This document shows, in pieces, positions 15,212-24,600 of a stretch of 33,187 nt of DNA (positions within the stretch are counted from its first letter, which is position 1; every line of letters begins with the position of its first letter). The notes under the pieces are model-generated. The model ran no database searches. It was given only the letters and a program-made list of their open reading frames with translations, and was not told the origin of the DNA. A program made the position numbers and the translations under genes. Source of the DNA: an uncultured Chthonomonas sp. Lineage in GTDB: Bacteria; Armatimonadota; Chthonomonadetes; Chthonomonadales; CAJBBX01. The DNA is taken from NCBI GenBank assembly GCA_903951425.1, contig CAJBBX010000171.1, positions 1-33,187 on the forward strand, read 5' to 3'.

Positions 15212-17379
15212 GGGCGCCGGCCATGGCCGCCGTGATCCTGCTGGCCGCCGCCGTCCACGCGGCCCCGCTGGAGGTGAAGATCGAGGCCGCGCAAGGCCGC
15301 GTCGGCATGGGCCTGCCGGTCACGGTCCGCGCCCAGGCCACGCTGGGAGGCAAGCCCGCGGCCGGAGCGCTGCTGCTCCCCTACGTCAACGGCAAGCGGT
15401 GGGGCAGCCATGAGGTCGCCGACGCCCAGGGCCGCGCCACCTTCATCATGCCCATGCCCAACCCCGGCCCGCAGGAGGTCCTGGTCGAGGGCCGCGCGGC
15501 TCCGCTCAAGCCCTCCGAGCGATGGATATGGGCGCCCACCACGTCGGACGCGCAGCCGGTCTGGCTCCAGTGTGCTTTCGCGCTGAAGAAGGCCGAGTCC
15601 GGCGCGAGCCTCTGGGTGGCTGTGGACGACGGCGGCGACGTCTTCGTCAACGGCAAGCGCCTCTATCAGGGCGGCGGCTGGACCGACTGCCGGCCGCTGG
15701 CTGTGCCGCAGGGACTGCTCCGGGCGGGCCAGAACGTGCTCTCGGCCGCGTGCCGCAACGGCGCGGGACCGGCGGGCTTCGCGGCGCTCCTGCTGGCCGC
15801 CGACGGCCGTACTGTGCTGGCTCGCTCCGGTCCGGGTTGGCGCAGCTTCGCCTCGGAGCCCGCCGGCTGGCCCGGTGCCGCGTCGGGCGGCGACCCCGCG
15901 CGGATGCTGGACCGCATCGACCAGGGCCTCTGGGCGGCGGGCATCACGCGGTGGCCAACGGTCCTCAACAAGTCCGGCCTCATCGCCGGGACGCTGCTGC
16001 CGAAGCGCGCCTCGGTCTCGAACACGCTGCAGGTGCAGGTCGATCGCCGCGCGCTGCGGCCCATCCCAAGCGACCCCAAGCACCTCGTCGGTATGCAGTG
16101 GGAGCCCTGGTTCACCCCGAAGAACGCCAACTGGACCACCGCGCAGGTGGCGCCGCTCATGGGCTTCTACTGGTCGTGGAACGCCGACGTCACGCGGCAG
16201 CACATGCTCTGGTTCGCCGAGAGCGGCATCGACTTCCTGGTGGTCGACTGGACCAACCACATCTGGGACAAGAAGCACTGGTCCGAGCGGCCCGAGGGGA
16301 CCAACGAGATCATCCACAGCACGCAGCTGGGCCTGGAGTCCGCCGCCATGCTCCGCGACGAGGGCATCCAGCCGCCGAAGTTCGTACTGCTCGTAGGGCT
16401 GAACAACGGACCCTACACCACCGTGGAGGCCGTGAACGAGGAGATGGCCTGGGCCTACGACGCCTACGTCCGCAACCCGCGCTTCAAGGACCTCTTCGTC
16501 ATGGTGGAGGGCAAGCCTCTGATCCTGGTCTTCAACGGCGGCGGGCCGGGCTGGCTGGAGGGCCGCGCCGAGCACCCCATCGACGAGAGCCAGTGGACCG
16601 TGCGCTGGTGCTCCTCGCAGCACCAGGGGAGCAAGGACAACGAGAAGGGCTTCTGGTCCTGGATGGACGGCACGCTGAAGCAGCCCGTGACCCGGCGCGA
16701 CGGCAAGGCCGAGGCGCTCACGGTCTCGGCGGGCTTCTTCGCCGGCGGAGGCTGGCTGGCGAAGGACGCCTACGGCCACCGCAACGGCTGGACCTACGTC
16801 GAGTCGTTCCGCGGAGCGCTGAAACATCGGCCGAGCTTCATCCAGCTCCACCAGTTCCAGGAGTACGCCGGCCAGCCTGAAGGCCAGGGCTACGGACCCA
16901 ACCACGATATCTATGTGGATAGCTACAGCGCCGAGCTGAGCGACGACATCGAGCCCGTCTCGCTCACAACGCCCGCCTACCGGGGCAACGGCGGCTGGGG
17001 CTACCTGATGCAGAACCTCACCAAGGCGCTGGTCGACCTCTACCGGCAGCCGGAGCCCGTCACCACCGTGGTGGCCATCGGCGCGCCGCTTCGGGGTGAC
17101 ACGGTTCGCGGCGATTCGCTCGACGTGATGTGGACGTCGCTGGGCAAGGAGCCTGCCTCCTACACCGTGCTGCTCAACGGCAAGCCGGTGGCGAAGGGCC
17201 TCAAGGCCACGCGTGCTCAGCTGGACCTGCGCGGCGTGCCCGCCGGCCCGGTGACCCTGCGCGTGCGGGCCGAGGGCGCCGTCATGCGCTACCTGCCCGC
17301 GTACACCGACGACAGCCTGCGCCTGCCCCGGCCCGTGCCCGCGTGGGCCGAGCTCACCTTCCAGCGCGCGCGCCCGTAA
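15208..17379 (+). CDS. Exported GH99/GH71-like putative glycoside hydrolase
   Basis: 723 residues. ATG 15208 overlaps the preceding stop by ATGA and gives a signal peptide (MRAPAMAAVILLAAAVHA, cleavage near 18-20); a longer upstream frame would lack it. Residues about 22-100 look Ig-like. Residues about 105-200 form a jelly-roll of the kind seen before beta-galactosidase cores (VWLQCAFALKK, VAVDDGGDVFVNGKRL). Residues about 290-610 look like a TIM barrel: VGMQWEPWF, WSWNADVTRQHMLWFAESGIDFLVVDWTN, HDIYVDSYSAELSDDIEP. The combination of mobile residues plus AGIDFxVVDW is typical of GH99/GH71-like barrels. A C-terminal Fn3/beta domain (about 620-723) follows. Catalytic residues cannot be assigned with confidence. 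Second gene of the 13943-18343 operon. Alternative: an unassigned GH-like family. Confidence 0.65.
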   Translation: MRAPAMAAVILLAAAVHAAPLEVKIEAAQGRVGMGLPVTVRAQATLGGKPAAGALLLPYVNGKRWGSHEVADAQGRATFIMPMPNPGPQEVLVEGRAAPLKPSERWIWAPTTSDAQPVWLQCAFALKKAESGASLWVAVDDGGDVFVNGKRLYQGGGWTDCRPLAVPQGLLRAGQNVLSAACRNGAGPAGFAALLLAADGRTVLARSGPGWRSFASEPAGWPGAASGGDPARMLDRIDQGLWAAGITRWPTVLNKSGLIAGTLLPKRASVSNTLQVQVDRRALRPIPSDPKHLVGMQWEPWFTPKNANWTTAQVAPLMGFYWSWNADVTRQHMLWFAESGIDFLVVDWTNHIWDKKHWSERPEGTNEIIHSTQLGLESAAMLRDEGIQPPKFVLLVGLNNGPYTTVEAVNEEMAWAYDAYVRNPRFKDLFVMVEGKPLILVFNGGGPGWLEGRAEHPIDESQWTVRWCSSQHQGSKDNEKGFWSWMDGTLKQPVTRRDGKAEALTVSAGFFAGGGWLAKDAYGHRNGWTYVESFRGALKHRPSFIQLHQFQEYAGQPEGQGYGPNHDIYVDSYSAELSDDIEPVSLTTPAYRGNGGWGYLMQNLTKALVDLYRQPEPVTTVVAIGAPLRGDTVRGDSLDVMWTSLGKEPASYTVLLNGKPVAKGLKATRAQLDLRGVPAGPVTLRVRAEGAVMRYLPAYTDDSLRLPRPVPAWAELTFQRARP

Positions 17380-17401
17380 ACCCGTCCAAGGAGAGAGACC
17401 C

Positions 17402-18343
17402 ATGAGCCTCGCCGCCCTGCTCGCCCTCAGCGGCTTGACCGCACTGGCAGCCGCATCAGCGTCCCCGTCCCAAGCCGCGCCGGTGCAGAAGATCATCCTC
17501 GATACCGACATCGGCGGCGACGTGGATGACGCCTACGCCCTGGCCCTCTTCGCGGCGCTGCCCAACGTGAAGCTCATGGCCGTCACCACCGCCTACGGAG
17601 AGACCCAAAAGCGAGTGCCTCTGGCCGCCAAGCTGCTGAAGGTCATGGGCCTGCCCGGCGTACCGGTGGCCGCGGGCCGCTCGGGCGAGGCCAAGGTCGG
17701 CCCGCAGTGCGACTGGGCGGCGGGCTTCCGGTCGCGCTCCATGGTGAAGAAGAGCGCCGTTGAGCTGATGCGGGAGATCATCAAGGCCAACCCGGGCGAG
17801 GTGACCATTGTCGCCATCGGCGCTCTCACCAACGTGGCGGACCTGATCACCCAGCACCCCGACGTGAAGCCCCAGATCAAGAGCCTGGTCATCATGGGTG
17901 GAGCAGCTCGGGTGGGATACAACAACCAGCCGCCCGCAGTGCCCGAGTGCAACATCGTCTGCGACCCCGCCGCCGCACGCATCGTCTTTGCCGCCGGCCT
18001 CCCGCTCCGCGTGGCCGCGCTGGACGCCACCACGATGATGCAGCTCGACCTCGACCGCCAGAAGCGCCTCTTCGCCTACGGCACTCCGGTCACCGACGCG
18101 CTGGCCGCCCTCACCGTGATCTGGGGCAACACCATCCCCACCCTCTTCGACCCGGTGGCCGTAGCCGATGCCGCGGGCATCTCCTTCTGGCAGACCGAGC
18201 CCCTGCGCCTGGGCATCCGCGACGACGCAGTCACCACCATCGAGCAGGGCGCCCCCAACTGCACCTTCCTGATCAACCCGGACAAGGCGGGCTTCCTGGA
18301 CTGGTATGTGGAGACGGTTGGCAAGGGGACGGCGGGTAGGTAG
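17402..18343 (+). CDS. Exported inosine-uridine nucleoside hydrolase-like protein
   Basis: 313 residues. GGAGAGAG precedes ATG 17402, 22 nt after the upstream stop. A signal peptide (to about Ala26) is followed by LDTDIGGDVDDA (33-44), the Ca-binding Asp cluster of nucleoside hydrolases, with the one-residue-longer spacing of a divergent subgroup. GALTNVA and VIMGGA (strand and oxyanion region) and ECNIVCDPAAA are also conserved. Classical enzymes cleave the N-glycosidic bond of ribonucleosides and use a His in an LHDPLA motif; here that place reads LFDPVAV (Phe249-Asp250). Export plus the operon with a GH-like protein suggest a substrate other than ordinary nucleosides, or scavenging of nucleosides outside the cell. 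Third and last gene of its operon. Confidence 0.85.
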   Translation: MSLAALLALSGLTALAAASASPSQAAPVQKIILDTDIGGDVDDAYALALFAALPNVKLMAVTTAYGETQKRVPLAAKLLKVMGLPGVPVAAGRSGEAKVGPQCDWAAGFRSRSMVKKSAVELMREIIKANPGEVTIVAIGALTNVADLITQHPDVKPQIKSLVIMGGAARVGYNNQPPAVPECNIVCDPAAARIVFAAGLPLRVAALDATTMMQLDLDRQKRLFAYGTPVTDALAALTVIWGNTIPTLFDPVAVADAAGISFWQTEPLRLGIRDDAVTTIEQGAPNCTFLINPDKAGFLDWYVETVGKGTAGR

Positions 18344-18375
18344 CGTGTGGCCGGTATTGGACACGTCGGCTTCCG

Positions 18376-18750
18376 CTACTTGCGATCGTTGCGGAGGTCG
18401 CGGACGGTCAGCGCCACGTTCAGCAGGACCGCGGAGCCGAATGCTAGGCCGGTGATCCAGTCCATCGTGACCGAGCCAATCTCGAGGCCCGTCAGGTGGC
18501 GTATCAGGAACTGAGTATACGAGCCCTCGGGATCGGCGAAGCCCATGGCGCGTCGGACTTGCCAGTGCCAGTCGGTGCATATACAGTAGCCCCAGCCGAA
18601 CCATGCGCCGAGCCCGAGCCACGAAAAGGCCGTGATGCCGAGGGTGATCGAGTTGAGGCGACGCGTGCGTCGCCACGCCCAACCTGTCAGGTTGAACACG
18701 AGCAACACGGTGTGGAAGATGATGAACGCACCATTCAAGAGTGCAAGCAT
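18376..18750 (-). CDS. Small membrane protein, DUF2784-like
   Basis: 124 residues from ATG 18750. The frame stays open upstream to 18882, but that extension is Arg/Pro-rich, lacks membrane character and would overlap the divergent gene at 18881, so the internal Met is preferred; no strong ribosome site is visible for it. Three or four hydrophobic helices (LLNGAFIIFHTVLLVFNL, SITLGITAFSWLGLGAWFGW, MDWITGLAFGSAVLLNVAL) flank a conserved-looking GYCICTDWHWQVR motif, which matches what I recall of the DUF2784 family. Function unknown. It converges on the nucleoside-hydrolase gene with 32 nt between stops. Confidence 0.65.
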   Translation of the reverse strand: MLALLNGAFIIFHTVLLVFNLTGWAWRRTRRLNSITLGITAFSWLGLGAWFGWGYCICTDWHWQVRRAMGFADPEGSYTQFLIRHLTGLEIGSVTMDWITGLAFGSAVLLNVALTVRDLRNDRK

Positions 18751-18880
18751 GCCATTCGACGTCCGAGGTCCTGTTCGGCAGGGCGCGCTCGAACTCCTGC
18801 ACGGTGGCGCCATGCTCCGTGCCGCGGTGGTTCGCCGTCGAAGGCGTCGGCGTTCGTTCGGCCTACGGGGGTGATCCGCC

Positions 18881-19414
18881 ATGCAACCCGTCCTGATCGG
18901 CTACTTCCCCAAGAGGACTGTGCATCGGCCGGAGTGGCTGAAGGCCGCGCCGATCGACGAGGTCTGCAGCGTCAGCGAGTGCATCTCGGAGGGCCCTGAG
19001 GGATGGATCGACGCGTGGAAGCACAACGCCTGTTGGGTGTACGACACACCTGAGCTGGCCGCGTCCATGGTCCCTGCCGGTGAGGAGGGGCTCGAGATCT
19101 ACGCATACCGGCAGCTCCCGATCTGCGTGGCCGATGGGGAGGTCCGCGACGAGCCCATCGAGCCGGTGGATGCCGCTCCGCTGCCGGACGACTACGAGAA
19201 GCTCGGGTTCGACGCGGTCAGCCGGTCCATCTCGCCGATGTTCGAGTGCTCGCCGCTATCCTGCTGCGGGGCGGCCGAGAGCATGCCTGTGAACCGCCAT
19301 TGCCTGTTCGAGACGCTGGAGAAGGCCATCGACGGAGCGAAGGCGTTCAGCTCAGGGCCGTGGGAGCCGGGCCCGTACTATGTGCTGGAGGTCTACCGGA
19401 GGAGGCGCGCCTGA
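18881..19414 (+). CDS. Conserved-looking cytoplasmic hypothetical protein
   Basis: 177 residues. ATG 18881; only a weak GGGGTGA upstream. The product has no signal peptide and no membrane helix. It opens VLIGYFPKRT, has a Trp/Cys-rich stretch (EVCSVSECISEGPEGWIDAWKHNACWVYD, about 27-55), an acidic middle with PLPDDYEKLGFDAVS (about 100-114) and a Cys-containing SPLSCCGAAE (about 124-133). I do not recognise a named domain; the PDDYEKLGFD and CxPLSCNxxA pattern suggests a small bacterial family of unknown role. Its stop shares one base (TGATG) with the esterase gene, so the two are co-translated. Confidence 0.7.
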   Translation: MQPVLIGYFPKRTVHRPEWLKAAPIDEVCSVSECISEGPEGWIDAWKHNACWVYDTPELAASMVPAGEEGLEIYAYRQLPICVADGEVRDEPIEPVDAAPLPDDYEKLGFDAVSRSISPMFECSPLSCCGAAESMPVNRHCLFETLEKAIDGAKAFSSGPWEPGPYYVLEVYRRRRA

Positions 19415-21570
19415 TGTCTGTACGCAGTGCAGTGGTTGGTTTCACAGGCGTAGCGGTGGCCCTCCTTGCCTCCCTCTCGACTGCCCTCGCCCAGGCTCCC
19501 GTCGACCTGCGCCTCGGCGCCTTGCGCGGGGAGCGCATCGAGGCCCGCTCCGGCGCCGATGTGGGCCGCATCGCGATGCGCGCCGACCGGGGCGCGAAGG
19601 TCCGGCTCACCGGCGACGGCGGCATCGTCTTCTCCGGGCACCAGTACTCCGAGACGCTGGCGACCCTCGCGCCGAAGACGGAGATTGACCCCGCCGGATT
19701 CGTGTTCCAGACGCGCTTCGCCCTGGCCCAGCCGCCCGGGTTCTACGGGCACCTGCTCATCCTCTCGCCGCGCGTGGGCGACGGCCCGGACGCGCCCGCC
19801 TATCGCGTCTCGTACCGGTTCGTCGGCGCCTGCCCGCTGGCCTGGAACAACACCGGGTTCTACCTGACCAACACGGCCGGCGAGGCCTACCGCAAGGATC
19901 CGCTGAGCTGCACTCCGATCGCGGGCTCGCCCTATCGGCTGGTCTACGGCCGCACTTACATTGCGACGACGGCGATCCGCGACACACCCGCCGGCGTGAG
20001 CATTCGCTTCTACCTGCACGATACGACGCGCCAGGGCGACGATGAGAAGCCGCTGTTCGAGTTCACCGACGCCGACAGCGGGAGGCTCACCGGCGGGACG
20101 CTGAGGGTGCAGCTCGGGAGCGGCGGCCTGGTCTATCCGGCGGCGCCGGTCTGGTTCGGCGGCATACGCCTGCTCCCATTGGCGCAGATCGATGCGGCGC
20201 TCCGCGATCGGACCCGGGGGCCCGAGCCAGCCGTCTCGGACCTGGCGGCGCCCGTCCCGGCCCAGGGCACCGCGCTGCCCAACCTCTTTACCGACGGCAT
20301 GGTGCTGCAGCGCGGCAAGCCCATCCGGGTCTGGGGCCGGGGCATCGATGGGGACCGGGTGACCGTGCGCCTCGCGGGCAGGTCCGCCGGCGCCCTGGTC
20401 GCTGGCGGGCGATGGCGCGTGGACCTGAAGCCGCTGCCGGCGGGCGGTCCGCACACGCTCACCGTGGCGGGCCGCGACCGAACCATCACCGTCCAGGATG
20501 TGCTGATCGGCGAGGTGTGGGTGCTCGGAGGCCAGTCGAATATGGGCTGGCCGCTCAGCGCGACCACGGAAGCGGACACCGAACTGCCGCGCGCCGACTT
20601 CCCCAGCATCCGAATCTTTGGCGGCTGGCATCCCAGCGCCGATGAGCCGCAGTTCGACCTCGGCGGCGGGACGTGGAAGAGGGTATCGCCCGCTCTGAAC
20701 GGGTACTACTCGGCGGTCGGCTACTACTTCGCCAGGGCGCTCCACCAGAAGCTCGGAGTGCCGATAGGCCTGCTCGACACCTCCACCCCGGCCACCGGCA
20801 TCGAGTGCTGGATGAGCGCCGCGGCCGCCGCGGAGGTCTGGGGGCCTGCGGTCTCGCAGCCGGTGGGCCGCTTCCCGGTCGGCATGCAGGACCCGGCCTG
20901 CTACTACAACGGCAAGGTGGCCCCGGTGATGCCGGCCGGTATCGCGGGCATGATCTGGTACCAGGGCGACGGCAGTTCACCGGAGACGGGCGCCGCCTAC
21001 CGACGGACCATCCCGGCGCTCATCCGCGACTGGCGCAGAGGCTTCGCGCAGGGCGACCTGCCCTTCCTCGTGGTCCAGATACCGCGCTTCGAGGGCTGTT
21101 CGCCGGAGATGCGCGAGTCGCAGGCGCTGGCCGTGCTGGGCGCCCCGAAAGCCGGCCTCGCGGTGACGCTCGACACCGGTGATGCAAAGGACATCCATCC
21201 TCGGAACAAGCGGCCGGTGGGCGAGCGCCTGGCGCTGCTGGCCCGCGCGTTGGCGTACGGCGAGCGCATCGAGGCCGCGGGACCGGTCTATCGCTCAATG
21301 GTCGTGAAGGGCGGCAGGGCTCTGCTCACGTTCGGCCATGCCGGGCGGGGGCTACGCCTGGACGGCGCCCAGGGGTTCGAGGTGCGCGGCGCTACCGGAG
21401 GCTACGTGCCGGCCCGGGCCGAGGTGATCGGCAAGGATCGGCTGGCCGTCTGGAGTGACGCGGTCCCACAGCCCGTGGCCGTTCGCTACGCTTGGGCGCC
21501 CGTTCCCGAGGTGAGCCTCACCAACCTCGCCGGCATCCTCGCCGGCCCCTTCCGCACCCGGCCCGACTGA
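19414..21570 (+). CDS. Exported sialate O-acetylesterase-like enzyme with N-terminal beta domain
   Basis: 718 residues from ATG 19414, overlapping the previous stop by one base; GGAGGAGG lies 12 nt upstream, and this start gives a signal peptide (to about Ala26, LAQA). Residues about 28-270 are a beta-sandwich of LamG/jelly-roll type. Residues about 290-718 are the sialate-9-O-acetylesterase (SASA/SGNH) family: LFTDGMVLQRGKPIRVWG opens the family's beta domain, GGQSNMGWPL holds the catalytic Ser375, WYQGDGSS replaces the usual WYQGESN, and KDIHPRNKRPVGERLAL gives Asp593 and His595. The family removes acetyl esters from sugars, including sialic acids and plant or microbial polysaccharides. The acid-for-acid change in WYQGD is modest; the triad looks complete. 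Likely role: deacetylation outside the cytoplasm before glycan cleavage. Confidence 0.9.
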   Translation: MSVRSAVVGFTGVAVALLASLSTALAQAPVDLRLGALRGERIEARSGADVGRIAMRADRGAKVRLTGDGGIVFSGHQYSETLATLAPKTEIDPAGFVFQTRFALAQPPGFYGHLLILSPRVGDGPDAPAYRVSYRFVGACPLAWNNTGFYLTNTAGEAYRKDPLSCTPIAGSPYRLVYGRTYIATTAIRDTPAGVSIRFYLHDTTRQGDDEKPLFEFTDADSGRLTGGTLRVQLGSGGLVYPAAPVWFGGIRLLPLAQIDAALRDRTRGPEPAVSDLAAPVPAQGTALPNLFTDGMVLQRGKPIRVWGRGIDGDRVTVRLAGRSAGALVAGGRWRVDLKPLPAGGPHTLTVAGRDRTITVQDVLIGEVWVLGGQSNMGWPLSATTEADTELPRADFPSIRIFGGWHPSADEPQFDLGGGTWKRVSPALNGYYSAVGYYFARALHQKLGVPIGLLDTSTPATGIECWMSAAAAAEVWGPAVSQPVGRFPVGMQDPACYYNGKVAPVMPAGIAGMIWYQGDGSSPETGAAYRRTIPALIRDWRRGFAQGDLPFLVVQIPRFEGCSPEMRESQALAVLGAPKAGLAVTLDTGDAKDIHPRNKRPVGERLALLARALAYGERIEAAGPVYRSMVVKGGRALLTFGHAGRGLRLDGAQGFEVRGATGGYVPARAEVIGKDRLAVWSDAVPQPVAVRYAWAPVPEVSLTNLAGILAGPFRTRPD

Positions 21571-21660
21571 CGCAGGGCTGAGGACGGGACAACGGGTTCC
21601 CATCCTTGAGACCTGTGCAGTCATCGCTCAGAATTCACGGATACGGAGATCCCGCGTCCG

Positions 21661-24600
21661 TCACCTTCCCCCGCCCAGCGCCTCCTCTACCGCGCCGGGC
21701 GGCGTGGCCATGCTCCGACGCAGGCCGAAGGGGCTGAGGCAGGCGGTCACGGCGGCGCGGCCCGGCGGGCGGACATCGAGCTCCGGTTGGGGGTTGAGCG
21801 GCTGGCCGAAGAAGGCGGCCGTGGCTCGGAGCGATCCGCCGGTCACGAGCATCGTGCCGAACTGGCAGAAGCTCGCCAGATCGATGGTGAGAGCGCCGCC
21901 ATACACCGCTGCCGAGTGCGGCGGCGAGCCCCAGAGCGTGGTGTTGATCATCCGCACCTCGGATCGAAGCCCGGCGCCGCACCGTACGTACGCCTTGTCC
22001 AGCGAGAACGGCAGCCCGGCGCAGTCCATGCTCACAAGCTGAGAGTTCACCACGTCGATCCCGCCGGGCGCCGCGCCGTCGAACTGCATGGAGATCAACG
22101 ATCCGTCGGTGCCGTGCCCCAGGATGAGCCCGCCCGGCCCGGCGCCGTTCTCCGATAGACAGCGCAGTCCGATCCGCGAGCCGAAGACCGTGTTCTGGTA
22201 CTGGAACTCGTCCAAGCAGCTCCCCAGCACGAACGCCTCGAGGTGGCCATACTGGTACTGCCATGCCGGGTTGCCTTTGCCCGGGGCGACGCCGGGGCAG
22301 TCGGGCAGCGGCGACCAGGCCCAGTAGTGCGAGTTGAACTGCACGCTCCGCACCTGTCCGCCGCGCGAGCCGCCGCCCACGGCGATGCCCACGCGGAGCG
22401 GCGCGCCCGCTGCATACTGCACGGTGTGCCGGTCGCACCGGTAGGTGGCCAGGTCGATGAACCGGTACGGGTTCACGCCGGTGACGTTGACGATGTAGAC
22501 GCCGGCGCCGCGCCCCTGAACCAGGTAGGGGTAGGGCGTCACGGCCTCGAACCGCTGCTCCGGGTAGTAGAACGCGAGGCCCCGAAGGCCCGCGCCCGCC
22601 TGCAGCACGACGGCGGGCCGCGCTTTCTCGTCGCCGCGCCCGGCGAACACGCGCACCAGGCTGCCCCAACCCTTGGTATGGTGCTGCACGTCGTAGACGC
22701 CGCGCAGCTCCACGCCGGTCGGCACCGTCAGGCCGCCACGCAGCGAGTAGATGCCCGCCGGCAGCAGCACCGCGCCGCCGCCCGCCGCCCGCGCTTGGTC
22801 GAGGGCCGCCTGGATGGCCGCGGTGTCGTCTCCCGGAAGGCCCTGCTTCGGACCGCGCGGGCGCGCTTTGACCACGAAGAGGAGGGGCCGCGACGGCTGC
22901 AGGCGCCGATCTTCGGGCATGGCGATATCGGGCGCGGGCGTGGACGCCGCGGCCTCGTCGGAGAGCGTCACCCGGCCCGACGCGCACTCATTGACGATGC
23001 GCGCGGGCTCGCGGTAGGTCGTCCCGGCGACCTTCACCGTGGCGGCCTCGCGGCCTAGCCGCAGGTGCTCGCCGGACGAACTGAGGGTGCATCCGAGCAT
23101 CACCAGGTCACCCCGTACGCGCTCGACGCCGCCGGTGAGGGCGCACTTCTGCATGAGGATGCTCTGGTTCGCGATGCCGTCGAGCAGCGCGGCACGGCGT
23201 CCGCCGGTCAGCGTGCAGGTGTGGAGGAGCAGGCGCGAGTTGAAGGTGGGGCGCGTCACGATCCCGAACTCATCGCCGGAGAGCGTGCATCGAGTGAACG
23301 AAAGGCCCGCGAAGTTGGCGTTCAGCACGTCCACGCCGATGCCGCACCGCTCCACGCGGACTTTGTACATCTGGCCGTTCGTCTCGCCGAACGTGTCCGA
23401 GTTCACCATGCGGATGCCCGTCTGGTAGCCGCGCAGGTTCACGAACGCGCTGTAGATCCACTCGTACCGCCGGAAGAGCATCCCGGTCCCGTTGGCGCGC
23501 ATCCACGCCGCGTGAGGTCCGCCGTGCGCCGGCGATCCGGGCAGGCCGGAAGCGCTCCAGAGCTCGGGACCGAAGTCGACCTCGTCCACGCGTCCCGTGT
23601 CGCTGACGAAGTCGATCTCAAGGCCGATGGAGAGCGGGCTGCCGTAGATGCCGTGGAAGAAGTGCAGGTACGAGCCGTAGTTGGTGCGGATGCCCTGGTA
23701 GGCGTTGACCAGCGTGACGTGCTCCACCGAAGCGCTGGCCGAGCCCATCTGCTCGATGCAGAACGGATAGGGGACGATGCGGGCCGGGCTCTGCTCGGGG
23801 TACCAGATGGCCAGGTCGCGCAGGCCCGTACACTGCCGCAGCGCGATGAAGGGCCGCCCGTCGGCCTCGCCCCGGCCGGGGTAGGCCATCAGCACCGTGC
23901 CGCGCACGGGCGCGCCGGGTCGGGGCCGCTCCCACTCGCCGCGCAGCGTCACGCCCGTGGGCACGCGCAAGTCGCCGCGCAGCACGTAGCGGCCCGACGG
24001 TACGAAGACGGTCCCGCCTCCGGCCCGCGACGTGGCGCCCATGGCGGCCTGGAACGCCGCCGTGTCATCCGTGACGCCGTCGCCCATCGCGCCCGCGTCC
24101 CGCACCGTGCAGCGCGCGACCACGAGGTCGGCCGTGGCGAAGCGCGGCTTCACCACCCGCCACCGCCCGGCCACCCTGGGCGCGGGCCGGATCGACGCCG
24201 AGCGTGACGCGGCCTCCCGCCGGACCTCCGTGGGCGACCAGGCGCGATGGGTGATCTCCACCGTATCGATGAGGCCGTCGAAGTGGCCGTTCCAGGTATG
24301 GGCGTGGCCCACGCGGAGCGGCGTGTCGTTGCTGGTATCACCGATGAGGATGCCCTCGTACCGCTTGTCCGGCTTGCCGTTCTTGTACCAGGTCACGGCT
24401 CTGGCGGCGGGATCGCAGGTCACCGCCCAGTGCTGCCAGACATCCTCGTCCACGTCCGAGGCGCTGGTCAGCATGGCGTGGCCCCCGGCGGTCCCGGCGA
24501 TCCTCAGGGTGATCTTCGTGGGCACGGCGCCGTCGCCGTAGATCACGTAGCCCGGTGTGGCGTCCGAGCGTTTCTTGCTCACCACGCCGGCGGAGTACTG

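Noticed and set aside
14869-17511. 880-residue open frame on the minus strand opposite the GH99-like operon
   Set aside because: Composition (Arg, Gly, Ala, His, Val) is that of an antisense shadow in GC-rich DNA; no domain, start site or signal, and the plus strand codes for clear proteins.
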